From Limnephilus marmoratus (Eukaryota > Arthropoda > Insecta > Trichoptera > Limnephilidae): a stretch of DNA of 64,000 nucleotides. The stretch spans positions 30,058,104 through 30,122,103 of the forward strand of contig OU862917.1 of NCBI GenBank assembly GCA_917880885.1, in the 5' to 3' direction. Made by a program: the position numbers and the translations under genes. Positions 34,391 to 46,900 of this stretch are shown here, in pieces. A model generated the notes under the pieces. The model was not told where the DNA came from, did no database searches, and saw only the letters and a list, made by a program, of their open reading frames with translations. How positions within the stretch are numbered: position 1 is the stretch's first letter; every line of letters starts with the position of its first letter.

Positions 34391-34844
34391 GTTTTTTTAT
34401 TGTTACTTTTCTTTGACCCCCAGGCAAAAAATAACACTATCTTTGTAAATTTTTCCCGTAACTATAAAGATTTTTAAATGTGATGTCACCGTTTCCTGAT
34501 AGTTTAGTATCTTCCATACTCCGTCTATTTTCTTCTGCTTTTTTTTTAAATAAACCACTGTTTATATAAGCTTTTGTTCTCATTAATAATAAGCTTTAAT
34601 AATTAATTAATAATCTTTGTGGCCTAAAATTTATAAAAATATATTAGAAAAAAAAAACAAAACTATTGGCTTAGCAAAAAAAAGATTCACGAAAACAATT
34701 TCACTTCTTAATATTTATCTAAGGTGTTATCACGCATTAAATATGCCCTTTACAGTAATGTGTGGTTGAAAGGGTTAAAGTTTGATTGTGAGTAGTAAAA
34801 ATATGTTTTTCTTAATCCGCAGATTAACAAAAATCCTATTTAAG

Positions 34845-34925
34845 ATGAAATATCCCGAGGTTCTGCAGTTTTGCTTTTGTTGCTCCCTTGAAACTGGGTG
34901 TAAAATCATTGCATGGTTCCAAATG
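34845..34925 (+). CDS. Gene C coding exon 1
   Basis: Residues 1-27 (MKYPEVLQFCFCCSLETG ...). The Cys cluster is shifted relative to A and B but SLETGCKII is kept. Donor GTACGT, phase 0. Confidence 0.8.
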
Positions 34926-37900
34926 GTACGTACCCGCTATTATATTTTTTTATCGATTTTATAAGGCTTCTGTTAACAGAAAAAAACTAATACTAATACT
35001 ATGTATACATTATTTATATTGCGTATAAAAACACAATGATTCGAGTAACATGCTGAAAAAATATTTTGGTAGAAAATTGAAGGCTGTTTTTCTAAAAAAA
35101 CAACATCTTGAACATCCTTCGTTTATACTTAAGTTTTTTTTAAATTTATGTTTAAATCTACTGCTCTAAATTTTTATAAAAATTAACTGTTAACTTTTAT
35201 TTAAAATCATTGAGTATTTCTCTAATTTTTTGCGTGTAAAATTAGTTTTTATTTTTATTTTTTCCATATTTAAATGTAAAAATATTTGTAAACTTTTATT
35301 TATTAACTGTTCAAATCAATCCACGAGGAGTTAGGGTGCTGGTGAATTCTTTAGTTAGGTACTATTTTATATAGTTCTCTTAATAACTGTATGTATCTGT
35401 GATTTTTCCTAATAAAAGTTCTTGCTATTCGGCTTCCCTCTGAAAACATACAGAAGTCATAATATTTATTATTCTCCAAGGTACCACCTAGGGGCAATTT
35501 AAATAAAATAAATCAGAATTCAGGCATTTTTAAATTAAATCTTTTTTTTGTGAATCCTAAAAATATGGGATAAATGGCCAAATATAGGTGCATTCAATGG
35601 CTCTCTAAAACTCCAAGCATTTTATGTGTTTACATTTTAAAATTCGGAGGTGTTATTTTTTGAAAGACGCCTCCATTTTTTCTTTTTCACGCCTTCGAAA
35701 TTTCCAAATCGAAAGCTTAAACATTTCCAAGCTCCAAAGACTGAAATTTATCCTAAGTGACAGCCGTCTTACCAGCCAGTGGCGTTTTCTATATCATAAG
35801 TAGGCACGTTGTCGACAGTAAAGTTGGAACCGTTTCGGAATGTGCGATTTTTCAACTTTGACCGCCTCCGTGGTCGAGGCTTGACTCTACTCTTGAGTCT
35901 TGACTCGCAATCCGAATGTCGCGGGATCGAATCCCGACGTATGCAAATAATATATTTTTTATTAATGTGTATTATTTCACAATTTATTCATTAAAAATAA
36001 TTTATAATATATTTACGTTAAAGAGTGGAAGTATCCCCTGGTGTAAGACCACCTTTCAGAATTCAAACGTTGCTTGAAATGGCTTTGGCCGTGTTTGAGA
36101 CCAGATCTGAGTAGCCAGGTACTTCTCCACCTTCCTCTTCCCCATCTCCTTCCCCTCCTCACTACCTTTAGCCTTACAACATACTTCAATTGGGGATGTC
36201 ATAGTCTCACTGGCTCCTAACGGGACGGGACTCTTGTAACTCTCTCACAATATTTTTTTTTAAATCAGTAATTTTGAATATAAATAAAAATTACATATTT
36301 TTAGTGCAATGACCGGAATCAAAAAAAATAACTTTAAATATTCCACACATTTTGAACGTTATTCATAATTTTTGAAAATACCCCACTATAAGACGGTATT
36401 ACCAGAGAAAACCAGAAATATGTCATTTTTAAATCAGATTTTAGACGTATTGACTCTTTTCCACAAAAAGCTGGTACGGAGAATAATTATTCTTTCTCGT
36501 TGTCTGCACGATCGTAAGAACAACTTTCGACGAAATGTGGATTTTCGGATATTAAAAAAAATGAACTAATTTATAAAATGTAATAAAATAATTAATGAAA
36601 ATCAGTTTGGCTTTATGAGAGGTAGAAGCACACAGGATATAATTGGAAAATTGTTCATAATTCGTTAGTTAAATCGTTAAAATGCATTGGAATTTTCAAA
36701 GATATCAAAAAAGCGTTTGATAGTATATCGCATGACAAACTTACAGAAAATTAAGATCAGATTATAAGTAAATTAAGTGCAGATCTAGAATGGATAAAAA
36801 GCTACCTTTTCAAAATTAGAGTAACTTTTGGCATACCTCAAGGTACACTCCAGGGACCGTTACTGTTTATCATCTATATAAATGACATATTCACACAACG
36901 AATAAAATGAAAAATAATGTCTTATGCTGACGACACTGCCATAATAATTGAAGGTGCTGATTGAAATACTGTGAATAAGCCAGCGAATACTGATATATTA
37001 TATACACCGAAAAACTGGTTCGATAAAAATGACCTCTCCAAATATTGAAAAAACAAAATGTATCCCATTATCTATCAATAAATTTAAATCAAAACCAGAA
37101 TCAAAAATTATAATAGGTAACCAAAGTATATGTAGTGAAACTAACTGTAATCGAACTAACTGTAACTGTAGTGCACGTTCTACACTTAATCCAACTTCCA
37201 AAAATTACATATGTTGGTGTACATATAGATCAACATTTTAAATGGAAAACACATATTTTTAAACTTGCCAAAGAATTAGGAAATGTATTTATACATTTAT
37301 ACTCGTAAGACCATCATTACTAAAAATATTCGTAGACTAGAAAACCTGAAAAGAGTGTGCAATGCAATTGTTCAATCATTACAATACGGTATTATAAGCT
37401 CAGGAGGAACGTATGATGTTATTTTTAATGCTCTCAAAATAGTTCAAAGATTGATAAATAAGATTATCCTGAAAAAAACATCTACACTTTCTACTGAAAA
37501 AATCTTTTCAATATTCAATAGACAAAATATTTAAAAAAATATTCAATATTACAAACTTTCAAAGAAATACAGCTAAATGACTTACTTTTCAATATATCGA
37601 AATTTATTGCCAAGCACATGCAAAATACCTGTCTGTATCTAGGTATAACTTATTTCAACAACCTCCCGTTAAATCTAAAAATTATCGAAAATAATCATGA
37701 ATTCCAACTTAAAATGAAAACTTACCTGATACTACTGTATTGAGTTTCATATCTATCCTAATTCTTAAATAATATGTAAAACAAAGTCGGGTTAGTTACA
37801 CTATTTATAGCTCGAGAACGGCTGGACCGATTTTGATGATCTTTGATTTGTTGGATTTGCCTTCGCCCCGGATAGCAGAATAACTATTAAAACAAAACTA

Positions 37901-40900
37901 TTAACACGAAAAAGAAAGTTATGAAGAAAATTCATTTCCTCATATATTTTCTATGGAATGAATTTTCATCTTTTGAAAGAGCTGCAGCAATGTTGTGTTA
38001 GTTATAATATTGAATAGTAAGATTCCAAAAAATCGAAAACGTCAAACGTCAATGTGCTGATTTTTTTGCTTTTGTTCTTAAACGTATAATGCTGCCCCTC
38101 TTTCTTACACACTAAATGTCAATGGTAGAGGATGAGACAAACGGTGAACGTGTCCCTTACACGTAAAAAGAAAATGAATCGCAATTATCGTAAGTAAGTG
38201 GAAAAGTAAGAAAATCGCTAAAAATATAAATCCGTACACAACGCCATCTCTGATATTGACAAAAACAAAACACGGACAGTTGCACATCGATAATTGCATT
38301 ATTGTGTAATTTTTATTTCAACAGTTATTAATTCTGAGACAGGCGGTACGAAACGGCAGTACGGTCAGCTAGTTATTATTATTTCTTTTGAATCTTTAAG
38401 TCTATTTATTGACATATCTTGATTTTTTCTTACTTATCTTTTTGTCATTATTTGCAATTTTTTTATTATTTACTTACTCGCATGATTACTTTTTTTGTGA
38501 ATACCTCACGAGAGTCTCAGCTGCTCCCGTCTGGAGCCAGTGAGACTATGGCTAATTGGGATATCTTGTGAGTATGAAGGTAGTATGGAGGAGAAGGAGA
38601 AGGGGAAGAGGAAGGTGGGGAAGTACCTGGCTATTCAGATCTGGTCACCAAACACGGCTAAAGCCATTTCAAGCAACGTTTCAATTATGAATGGTGGTCT
38701 TACACCAGAGCGATACTGAACGTATCTTCCACTCTGGAACGTATATTATTTATTGTTTTAATTTATTTATTTATTTAACGCACATATGGCTTTTACATGA
38801 TTGGTAGTTAGGGAATGCAATCCCGATCTCGCGGGATCTCGATCATAATATGCCCAAAGCATAATATGACGAGATCCCGTTCGAGATCGACGGGTTTGAG
38901 CGGCAGTAGTCAGCAACGCTACATACGTCCACTCAGGGCGCGAGTGGTGCGCTGACTGACTGACGGTCGGGCGGGAGTGTCGATCGAAGAAAGAAAACTA
39001 TCCCGCTACTAGAGATACTGATTTAGTAGGTAAGTGCAGAACATACAATGCGTTTCAGGATTCGAAAGCTAAAAGACCTGAAAACTCCTCTCTCAGAAAA
39101 GTTGATCTCTAGCGTCGCATAAATGCAACTGCAGCGCTGTTATTTTTGAAAAATCCGAATAATTATCAAGAGGACTTGGAGCTATGGGAAGGCAATGAAA
39201 CTTTCCAATTGCCTTGCAAATATCTCGTACGGAAAGAAATTAAAAATATAATCAAACGATTACATCGTAAACAACCACACTCAACTTCTGGTACCTCGAT
39301 TAATACCACAGTACCAAACACAGAAAACGAAGATGATTCGTTGACTCGAATTCGAAGATGATTCGTTTCTGTGACTAATACATCACTTCAAGAGGAATTA
39401 GAAGAGACTTTGAGAGTAACTAAAAGTCCTTTTTTTAAGAAGTTACTTTCAAAATCACTCGTAATTACTTTCTAATCTCCTTAAGCTATATTTTTTTATT
39501 TTGATTATTTTAATTTTAAAAAAAAATTGTTAATTATTTAGTAACTAATAAAGAATAATTAAAGAATAAAGGTTTTTGTTTTCTTTCAAATAATATTTTC
39601 TTTTAATTAACGAGATCCCGAAAATTCCGAAATCTCGCGAGATTGTAATTTCTAATCTCGCGAGATCTCGAATTTGCGATCTCGAGTCGATATTGCATTC
39701 CCTATTGGTAGTACAATTAATTCATGACAGATAATTTTGAAACTTAAGAAATACTAAAAATAAAATTTGGTAAAAAATGCACACAAGTCATAAAAATACA
39801 AAAATATAGCGATTTGATAGGTTTATAACGCTACAAGATGTGTTCAGGGATAGTATTGGAATAAATATTTTACAAGATCCACAAAACTTGCCAAGTTGAT
39901 ATTAAATATGTCAACATCACTTAAGTACTGATTTCCCAGAAATAAATTAATTAATTGTGAAATAACACAAATTATTCCAATAAGATTTATTTGCCCTTGC
40001 CGGGATTTGATCCCGCGTCCTTCGGATTGCGAGTCAAGAGCCTTACCCCTAGACCACGCCGGTCGTCATCATATAATTGATCATGAATTCCCTCATCAAA
40101 CAAAAGAGCCTTATCTCTTTGCGGTGAGGAAAGGCTATTTTATATTCCTTTACTACACTGTATTGCATGTGAAAAATATATACTTATTGTAAAAACACAC
40201 AAAAATTAAATAAAGAAATTTAAAATGTATGTGAATTAAATAGCTAAGTATTTTATTTTGTTTGCAGATATTCTTACCATTGGAGTTTTTGTTTGACTTA
40301 TCCCTCGCGGCAGTAGTTGAATATACCCCCGAAGATGAACAGGGCCCCTATGAGCCCCTTCACCGAACTCTCGTGATCATATTCTCCGTGGAGGCCTTGC
40401 TCGCGTTGGTTTTGATTCCCCTGGGAATTTTGATGGCTATAGTACTATTGATTGGTCTCAAACGAGTAAGTCATCATCACATCATCTTCACAACTAACGT
40501 GCACAAGGGAATATTTCCCGACCTAATTTAAATTCCCCAAAGTAGGTAATATTTTTATTATTAAGAAAGTAATTCTAAGTGAAGTTGATTCCCAATTTTT
40601 TTTTAAATTTAAATAGTGAAAATTAGTTTTTCGATATGGAAATTTCAGCTTTCAAAGTGAAAAATATAATTATTTAATCACTAATAATGACATCACACGA
40701 GACAATTCAGTACAATAATGAATGCGTGATTCCAATGGCAGTGCTGCAGTATTTAACTACGTAAGACATTGCCGTGACGTCATGACGCTTTTCGATATTT
40801 TCCAAAATTATAAAAGATCTGTCGTAACAAGCTCTAATTAATATAAGAGTTGCATTTTTTAAAATAACATGAAATATCGTTGGAGAAAACATCAATGATT

Positions 40901-43900
40901 AGTTTCAGGATTTCACCATTGAGTTTAAAATCACGCAAATTCCCCAGTCCGAGAATATTCCTCAAAATAAATTTCCTGAAATTTTTCCTATCACTAATTA
41001 CAAGCAGTCAAAATAATATTAGATACGCAGATAATACTGTATTACTAGCTGACTGTATCGATGACCTCCAAGACCTATTAAATCTTTATAATAATGCTGG
41101 TGAGCAACTGGGCCTAACAATCAACTCAATAAAACTAAATGGATGACATTTGGACGACTAGATCACTCTGAATCAGTGATACAATTAAATGGTTGCAATG
41201 TCGAAAAGGTGGAAAGATTTAGATACCTCGGCAGTATTCTCACGGAGACTCTTGACCCAGATGTAGAGGTTAAATGCAGAATTGAAGCAGCAAGAACTGC
41301 GTTCATTAAAATGAAATCCCTCTTCTGCAATGACAATATCAGCTTAAAACTAAGGCAGAGAATGCTAAAATGTTATGTGTGGTCGGTCTTGCTTTATGGA
41401 TGTGAAACACGGACCTTGAAAGTAAATACCTTGAACAGGTTAGAGGCTTTTGAAATGTGGCTTCACCGGAGAATGCTCAAGGTCCCATGGACCGACATGA
41501 TCACTAACATAGAAATTCTCAGGCGGGCTAGAGCAGATAGAGAACTGCTTACATTAATAAAAATCAGAAAAATTTCATATCTGGGTCATATACTTCGAGG
41601 GAAGAAGTATCACTTGCTCCATTTGATATTGAAAGGCAAGATAGAAGGTCGCCGGGGGCCTGGTAGGAGACAAATGTCTTGGCTGCGTAACATACGAGAG
41701 TGGACCGGCATTAGAAGTGTGGAGGAGCTATTCCGGGCAGCGCAAGACAGAGAGACATTTTCAATAGTGATCGCTAACGTCGGGGGGACCTGATGCGGCA
41801 CACAGAGAAGAAGAAGAAAATAATATTATTCACATAATCGATATATTGACAATATTTGCAGATATCTAACTAAAGCATATCAAATCCAAACCGACTTTTT
41901 TGAGATAAATGTTAATACTTTGCGGTCTGTTCTCTTGAGTTTCATGGTCATTATATTTATTTAGATTGGCAACGGGTAGGTCAATATTATCACAAGCCAT
42001 GAAAACAATAATGATATAATCAACGTTATTGATAGTATTTGCAGACGTATATCTAGAGAATCTGGCAGAACAATCATTAGTGACCAGCTCAGATATGGGG
42101 GCTCCATCGAAGCCAGAGTAAAGTTAGCCTCCCAAAAACTGGGCGTACTGTACAGGACCCGCAGATACTTTAATAATACACAACTGCTAACGCTGTACAA
42201 ATTACAAGTGCGCCCCACGGTTGAATTTGGCAGCCACCTCTGGTCTGGAGCTCCAAAATACCTGAAAAATACCCTCGACTCTATGCAGAAACGGGCGATC
42301 CGTTTAATAGATTCTCTCATCTTAACAGACGGATTGCAATCTTTAGAGCACAGGCATCGGGTTGGAATGCTATCCTTGTTCTACCGGTATTACAATGGAA
42401 GATGCTCTGAGGAACTAGCGTCATTGATCCCTTCGGCACCTGTGCATAGTGTTTCTCTGTGTTTCCTCCTTCCTACAACATGGGTCTCTTCAAGACCAAT
42501 GTTCATTTCTTCCTCTCCTCAAAAAACGCTCCACACAGCATCCCAGATGACATAGGCCCTGAGGGAAATTATTTTCCTCAGGGCCTCCTGTGTGGAGTTA
42601 ATGTTAAAAAAAAAAATTAGACCGAAGTATTTGAGATGAATGCTAATCCTAAGCTGCGGGTGATTTAATTTAAAGTAAGACAAACATTATCGGGTTGCAA
42701 ATAAGCGAAATACGTCGTTTATGTAATGCTTCAGAACTTAGCCAACAGAGTAGATATATTAAATAAAATTTTGGATCATTTATCACATTTATCATCTGTG
42801 CAGATTTAGTATTTAGATTAAAGCTCATTTGATGTGAAATAGCGCAAAACTGTTTTACATTTTTTTTTAATAAACTAGCAGACCCGGCCACATGGTGTTA
42901 CGGCTAGTGAAAAACAACGCCATCTACTTACAACGCCATTACCCAACCTTTATCACCAATACCCTCTCTTAATTTGCAAACATATCAAACCTACACTGCC
43001 CGCTCGCCAGCCCACTCCCTTTGTACATTACATTTCAACCAGTTTACACAAAACCATTACAAATTATATACATAAAGCTTCCTCACGAATCACTCTATCT
43101 ATTGGTGAAAACCGCGTGAAAATCCGTTGCATAAAGATCTAAGCGTACAGCCAACAGGAGCGACTTTGCTTCATACTATGTAAAGAATATATATTACATA
43201 TATGTAAAAAGCATTAACTTTGTGGCTCGCCATAATTTACAATAAAAAACACATATAAATTTGTTGTAGACCGCTTTTATTTTATACACACTCTACCGGT
43301 TTCGGAAGCACCCTTCCTTCGTCGGGAGAATATTATAACTAAACTATGATACAGAATGTTGACAGATATACAAATTTTAGGTGTTCGAGTGGGAGGTAAG
43401 CAAAGGGGTGGGGGTAATTGCGGGATTTCCGGAAAGAACAGAGCGGTTAATTGGAAAAATATTTAGAATGGGACTGAAAGATAAATTGAGACATTAAGCC
43501 CGCGTTCTATACTGATAACAATTTAGGTAAATTACTAAAAAATACGAAAGATAGAGATCATAAATTAAGCCATTCAGGCATTTACCAACTATGTTGCAAT
43601 GATTGTCCTTCGTTCTACATAGGTAAGACAACTAGAAATATAAATATCAGAATCACAGAACATTTAAGATGCTTAAATAATAATAATTTTTCAGAGTTTG
43701 CTAATCACCTAATTTCCACAGATCACACTTTTTATAAGGACACAGGGGTTAAAATTCTTCACCGTAATAATAAAAGCAAGAAATTAGATAATTTAGAAGC
43801 ACTAGAAATCAGGAAGTCCCTAAATAATTATGCTAGTATTTTGAATAACCAAATCACTTTATCTTTCAGTCCCATTCTAAATATTTTTCCAATTAACCGC

Positions 43901-46900
43901 TCTGTTCTTTCCGGAAATCCCGCAATTACCCCCACCCCTTTGCCTACCTCCCACTCAAACACCTAAAATTTGTATATCTGTCAACATTCTGTATCATTGT
44001 TTAGTTATAATATTCTCCTGACGAAGGAAGGGTACTTCCGAAACCGGTAGAGTGTGTATAAAATAAAAGTGGTCTACAACAAATTTATATGTGTTTTTTA
44101 TTGTAATATATATATATTATTGATTTCTAATGCATACCATTTTGTTTCAGAAAAAGACGGTGCTTTTAGATTTTTGGGTAAAATACGAAACGGTGGTCGT
44201 CATTTTACGCTGCATATTCTTAATTATATCATCACCTTTCTTGTGGAACTACAACATAAGTACAACGGAGGCTTTACTCGATGGGGTTTCAGAATCTGTT
44301 TCCATAGGTAAATCACATTTAAATTGTTTTTTTATTATCGAAACAACAAATGATGGAAACTTGGTAAGTTGGTAAGCTGTACTATATATTAGAGATGAAA
44401 CGGATATCCGGTAACCGACCTATCCGGCCTAAATTTACTATCCGGCCGGATACGCATAATAACTCAATATTCAGCCGGATACCGGGTATTCAAAAACTAC
44501 GACAATTTCTCATAATAAAATGCAATACATTAATCTTTGTGAGGTAAATATCAATAAAATGACTTATAATTACGACGGCTTTTATTTAAAGTCGAAAAAG
44601 TTACAAAAAAGCCATAAGGACTTCCAAAAAACTAAAATTTTCTTCTGAGATATTCACTCTGATGATAAATACATAAATAGTAAGTATCTAAACTAAAAAC
44701 TTTGAGTAAAAACTTACAAAAATCTCGCAGAGTAGCGAAAACTTAAATTAACATGATTAACTAATCACAATCACCATTATAGTGAACTAAAAATCGTAAA
44801 AAACACAGAGATTATCAAAGAGAATATTTTGAATTAATACTCAAAATTAACGAGACAATAAGCCGAATATCCGGCGGCCGCAGTTCGCCGGATATCCGAT
44901 ATCCGGCCAAACAACTATCCGTTTCATCTCTACTATATATATTGTATTGACCAAATATATTAGATTATTAGAAAGGTGTGATTTTGGTATTTAATCCTGG
45001 TTAGGATTTGCAGCTTACCGCCCTTTTAAGATCTGTAAACTGAGTTCCGAGTGTAGTGGAAATTTGCCAATAAAAACTCTTAGTTATGCAGGTCAAATAT
45101 ATTTACAAGAAATGTTATTTTACAATAAACTTAAGACTGAGTAAAAATCACAACAACGAGATGGAAGTTAAAGCAGTCGAACTGGGCCAACGCGGGAACC
45201 GGAATGAATTGCATTATCACGCACTGGGCCGGAGAGCTACTATCAGTGATATCTACATCTACATATATAAAAATCTCGTGTCACGGTGTTTGTGGTCGCA
45301 CTCCTCCGAAACGGCTTGGCCAATTTATATGAAATTTGTTATGTTTATTTGGTAGGTATGAGAATAGATTTTAAAGTATATTTCATACCGCTAGGTGATT
45401 AGGGTGTCCCTATCCAGAAAAAAAAATCTATTTTTGAGACAATTTTTTTTTATTTTGTATCAAAAAATACCTATGACCCCAAATTTTAACCCACCTACCC
45501 CCATCCTCCCATTTTTTAATCGCGATTTTAGTATTTTCGTTTGAACAAATTTAACCGTTTTTTTCTTTCAAATTTCGTATTTCAAACAGAACGAAATTAT
45601 TTATGTTGTTGAATGACAGATGGCGCTACGTGTGTATGAATCTGGGGGTCAGTGTGTTCAGAAGTGACAGACGTATGAATTCATGACAGACGTATGAATA
45701 TTAACATATTGAAGTTAGTGTTAAAACTTAAAAAATTAATGGATGCATTACTGCCTACCTCTAAAGTGAATTGAATGCTTTTGTGGAAGGAATTTACTCA
45801 GTTGCCACTCTGTTCCTGTCCAGATACGAAAGATATCGTCCACGTATCTTTTCCATGTAAGAATATTATTTAGAAGTGATGAATTACAATTAAAAATCTT
45901 ATTCTCTAGATTATTCATAAAAATGTCTGCTAACAAGGGACTTGTTGGGGCATCCATCGGAAGTCCTTGGTTCTGTTGGTAGACACAGTTGTTATATTGA
46001 AAATAATTTTGGTTGAGGCACATATTGAATAAACGAGACAGGTCACTTATCATATCTAAATTAGAGGAGTTTAAAATATCTACAATAATTTCTTTGCAAT
46101 CAGTAGTTGGGACATTTGGGAACAAATTAACAACATCAAAGGAAATAAGTTTGGCATTATTGGGAATAACCAAGTCCTTAACTGCACTTATCAGTTCAAA
46201 AGAGTTCTTGATTGTATAATTAGGGGAAAACACATTAATATTATTAAATACATTAGTTATGTGAGACGCTCTTAAGAAATTCGGGGAAGCACAACATGAT
46301 ACGACGGGTCTGATGGGTTTATTGTTTTTATATATCTTCATAAACCCGTAAAACTTGGGGATTTTAGGATTAGACTGAATAAATTTATTTTGGTTAGGAT
46401 AATCATCTTTGAAGATTCTAGATTTACAAGCTAAAATTGAATTTTTAACATTTGTTTGAAATTTATTAGTGGGGTCTTTCGTTAAGGTAACGAAATCGTC
46501 ACTTTTTACAAAGTCTTCCATTTTACACTGGTAGTCCGTTTTATTCATTATTATCACTGTGTTTCCTTTGTCCGCCCTTGTAAGCACTAAATCTTTATCA
46601 GCCAATGTTTTGCGAATATTATTAATATGTCGATCATACAACGATCTTGTTAAAATACACACTTTCATAGATATTTTTCTAAATAATGTAACATGTTTCA
46701 AAAATTATCTCCACGAATTGTGCACCTAAAAAAAATTTTAAAAAAATTGTTGTTTTATTACATCTCAGGAAATACTTCATATATATTGTATACTTATAAT
46801 GTATTTCAATTTTGTATTTAGTTTTTTTGTTTTTAAAGTTATGTATAAATAATACTTGCATTGTTTTTCATGTGTTTGCTTCTGTAAAAATTCAAATGTG

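Larger units (their letters stand above)
43198..44106 (+). mobile_element. Penelope-like element with 248-bp inverted arms
   Basis: Arms at 43238-43485 and 43858-44105 are inverted copies, with ACTCTACCGGTTTCGGAAG and its complement. The right arm carries a hammerhead-like core. The right arm includes the end of the coding frame, so the left arm is a duplicated 3' end. It lies in gene C intron 2. Confidence 0.8.

Noticed and set aside
34782..34844. Longer N-terminus for gene C from upstream in-frame ATGs
   Set aside because: The extension has no counterpart in A or B, and an acceptor-like CCGCAG lies between; the ATG at 34845 gives the family's 27-codon exon.
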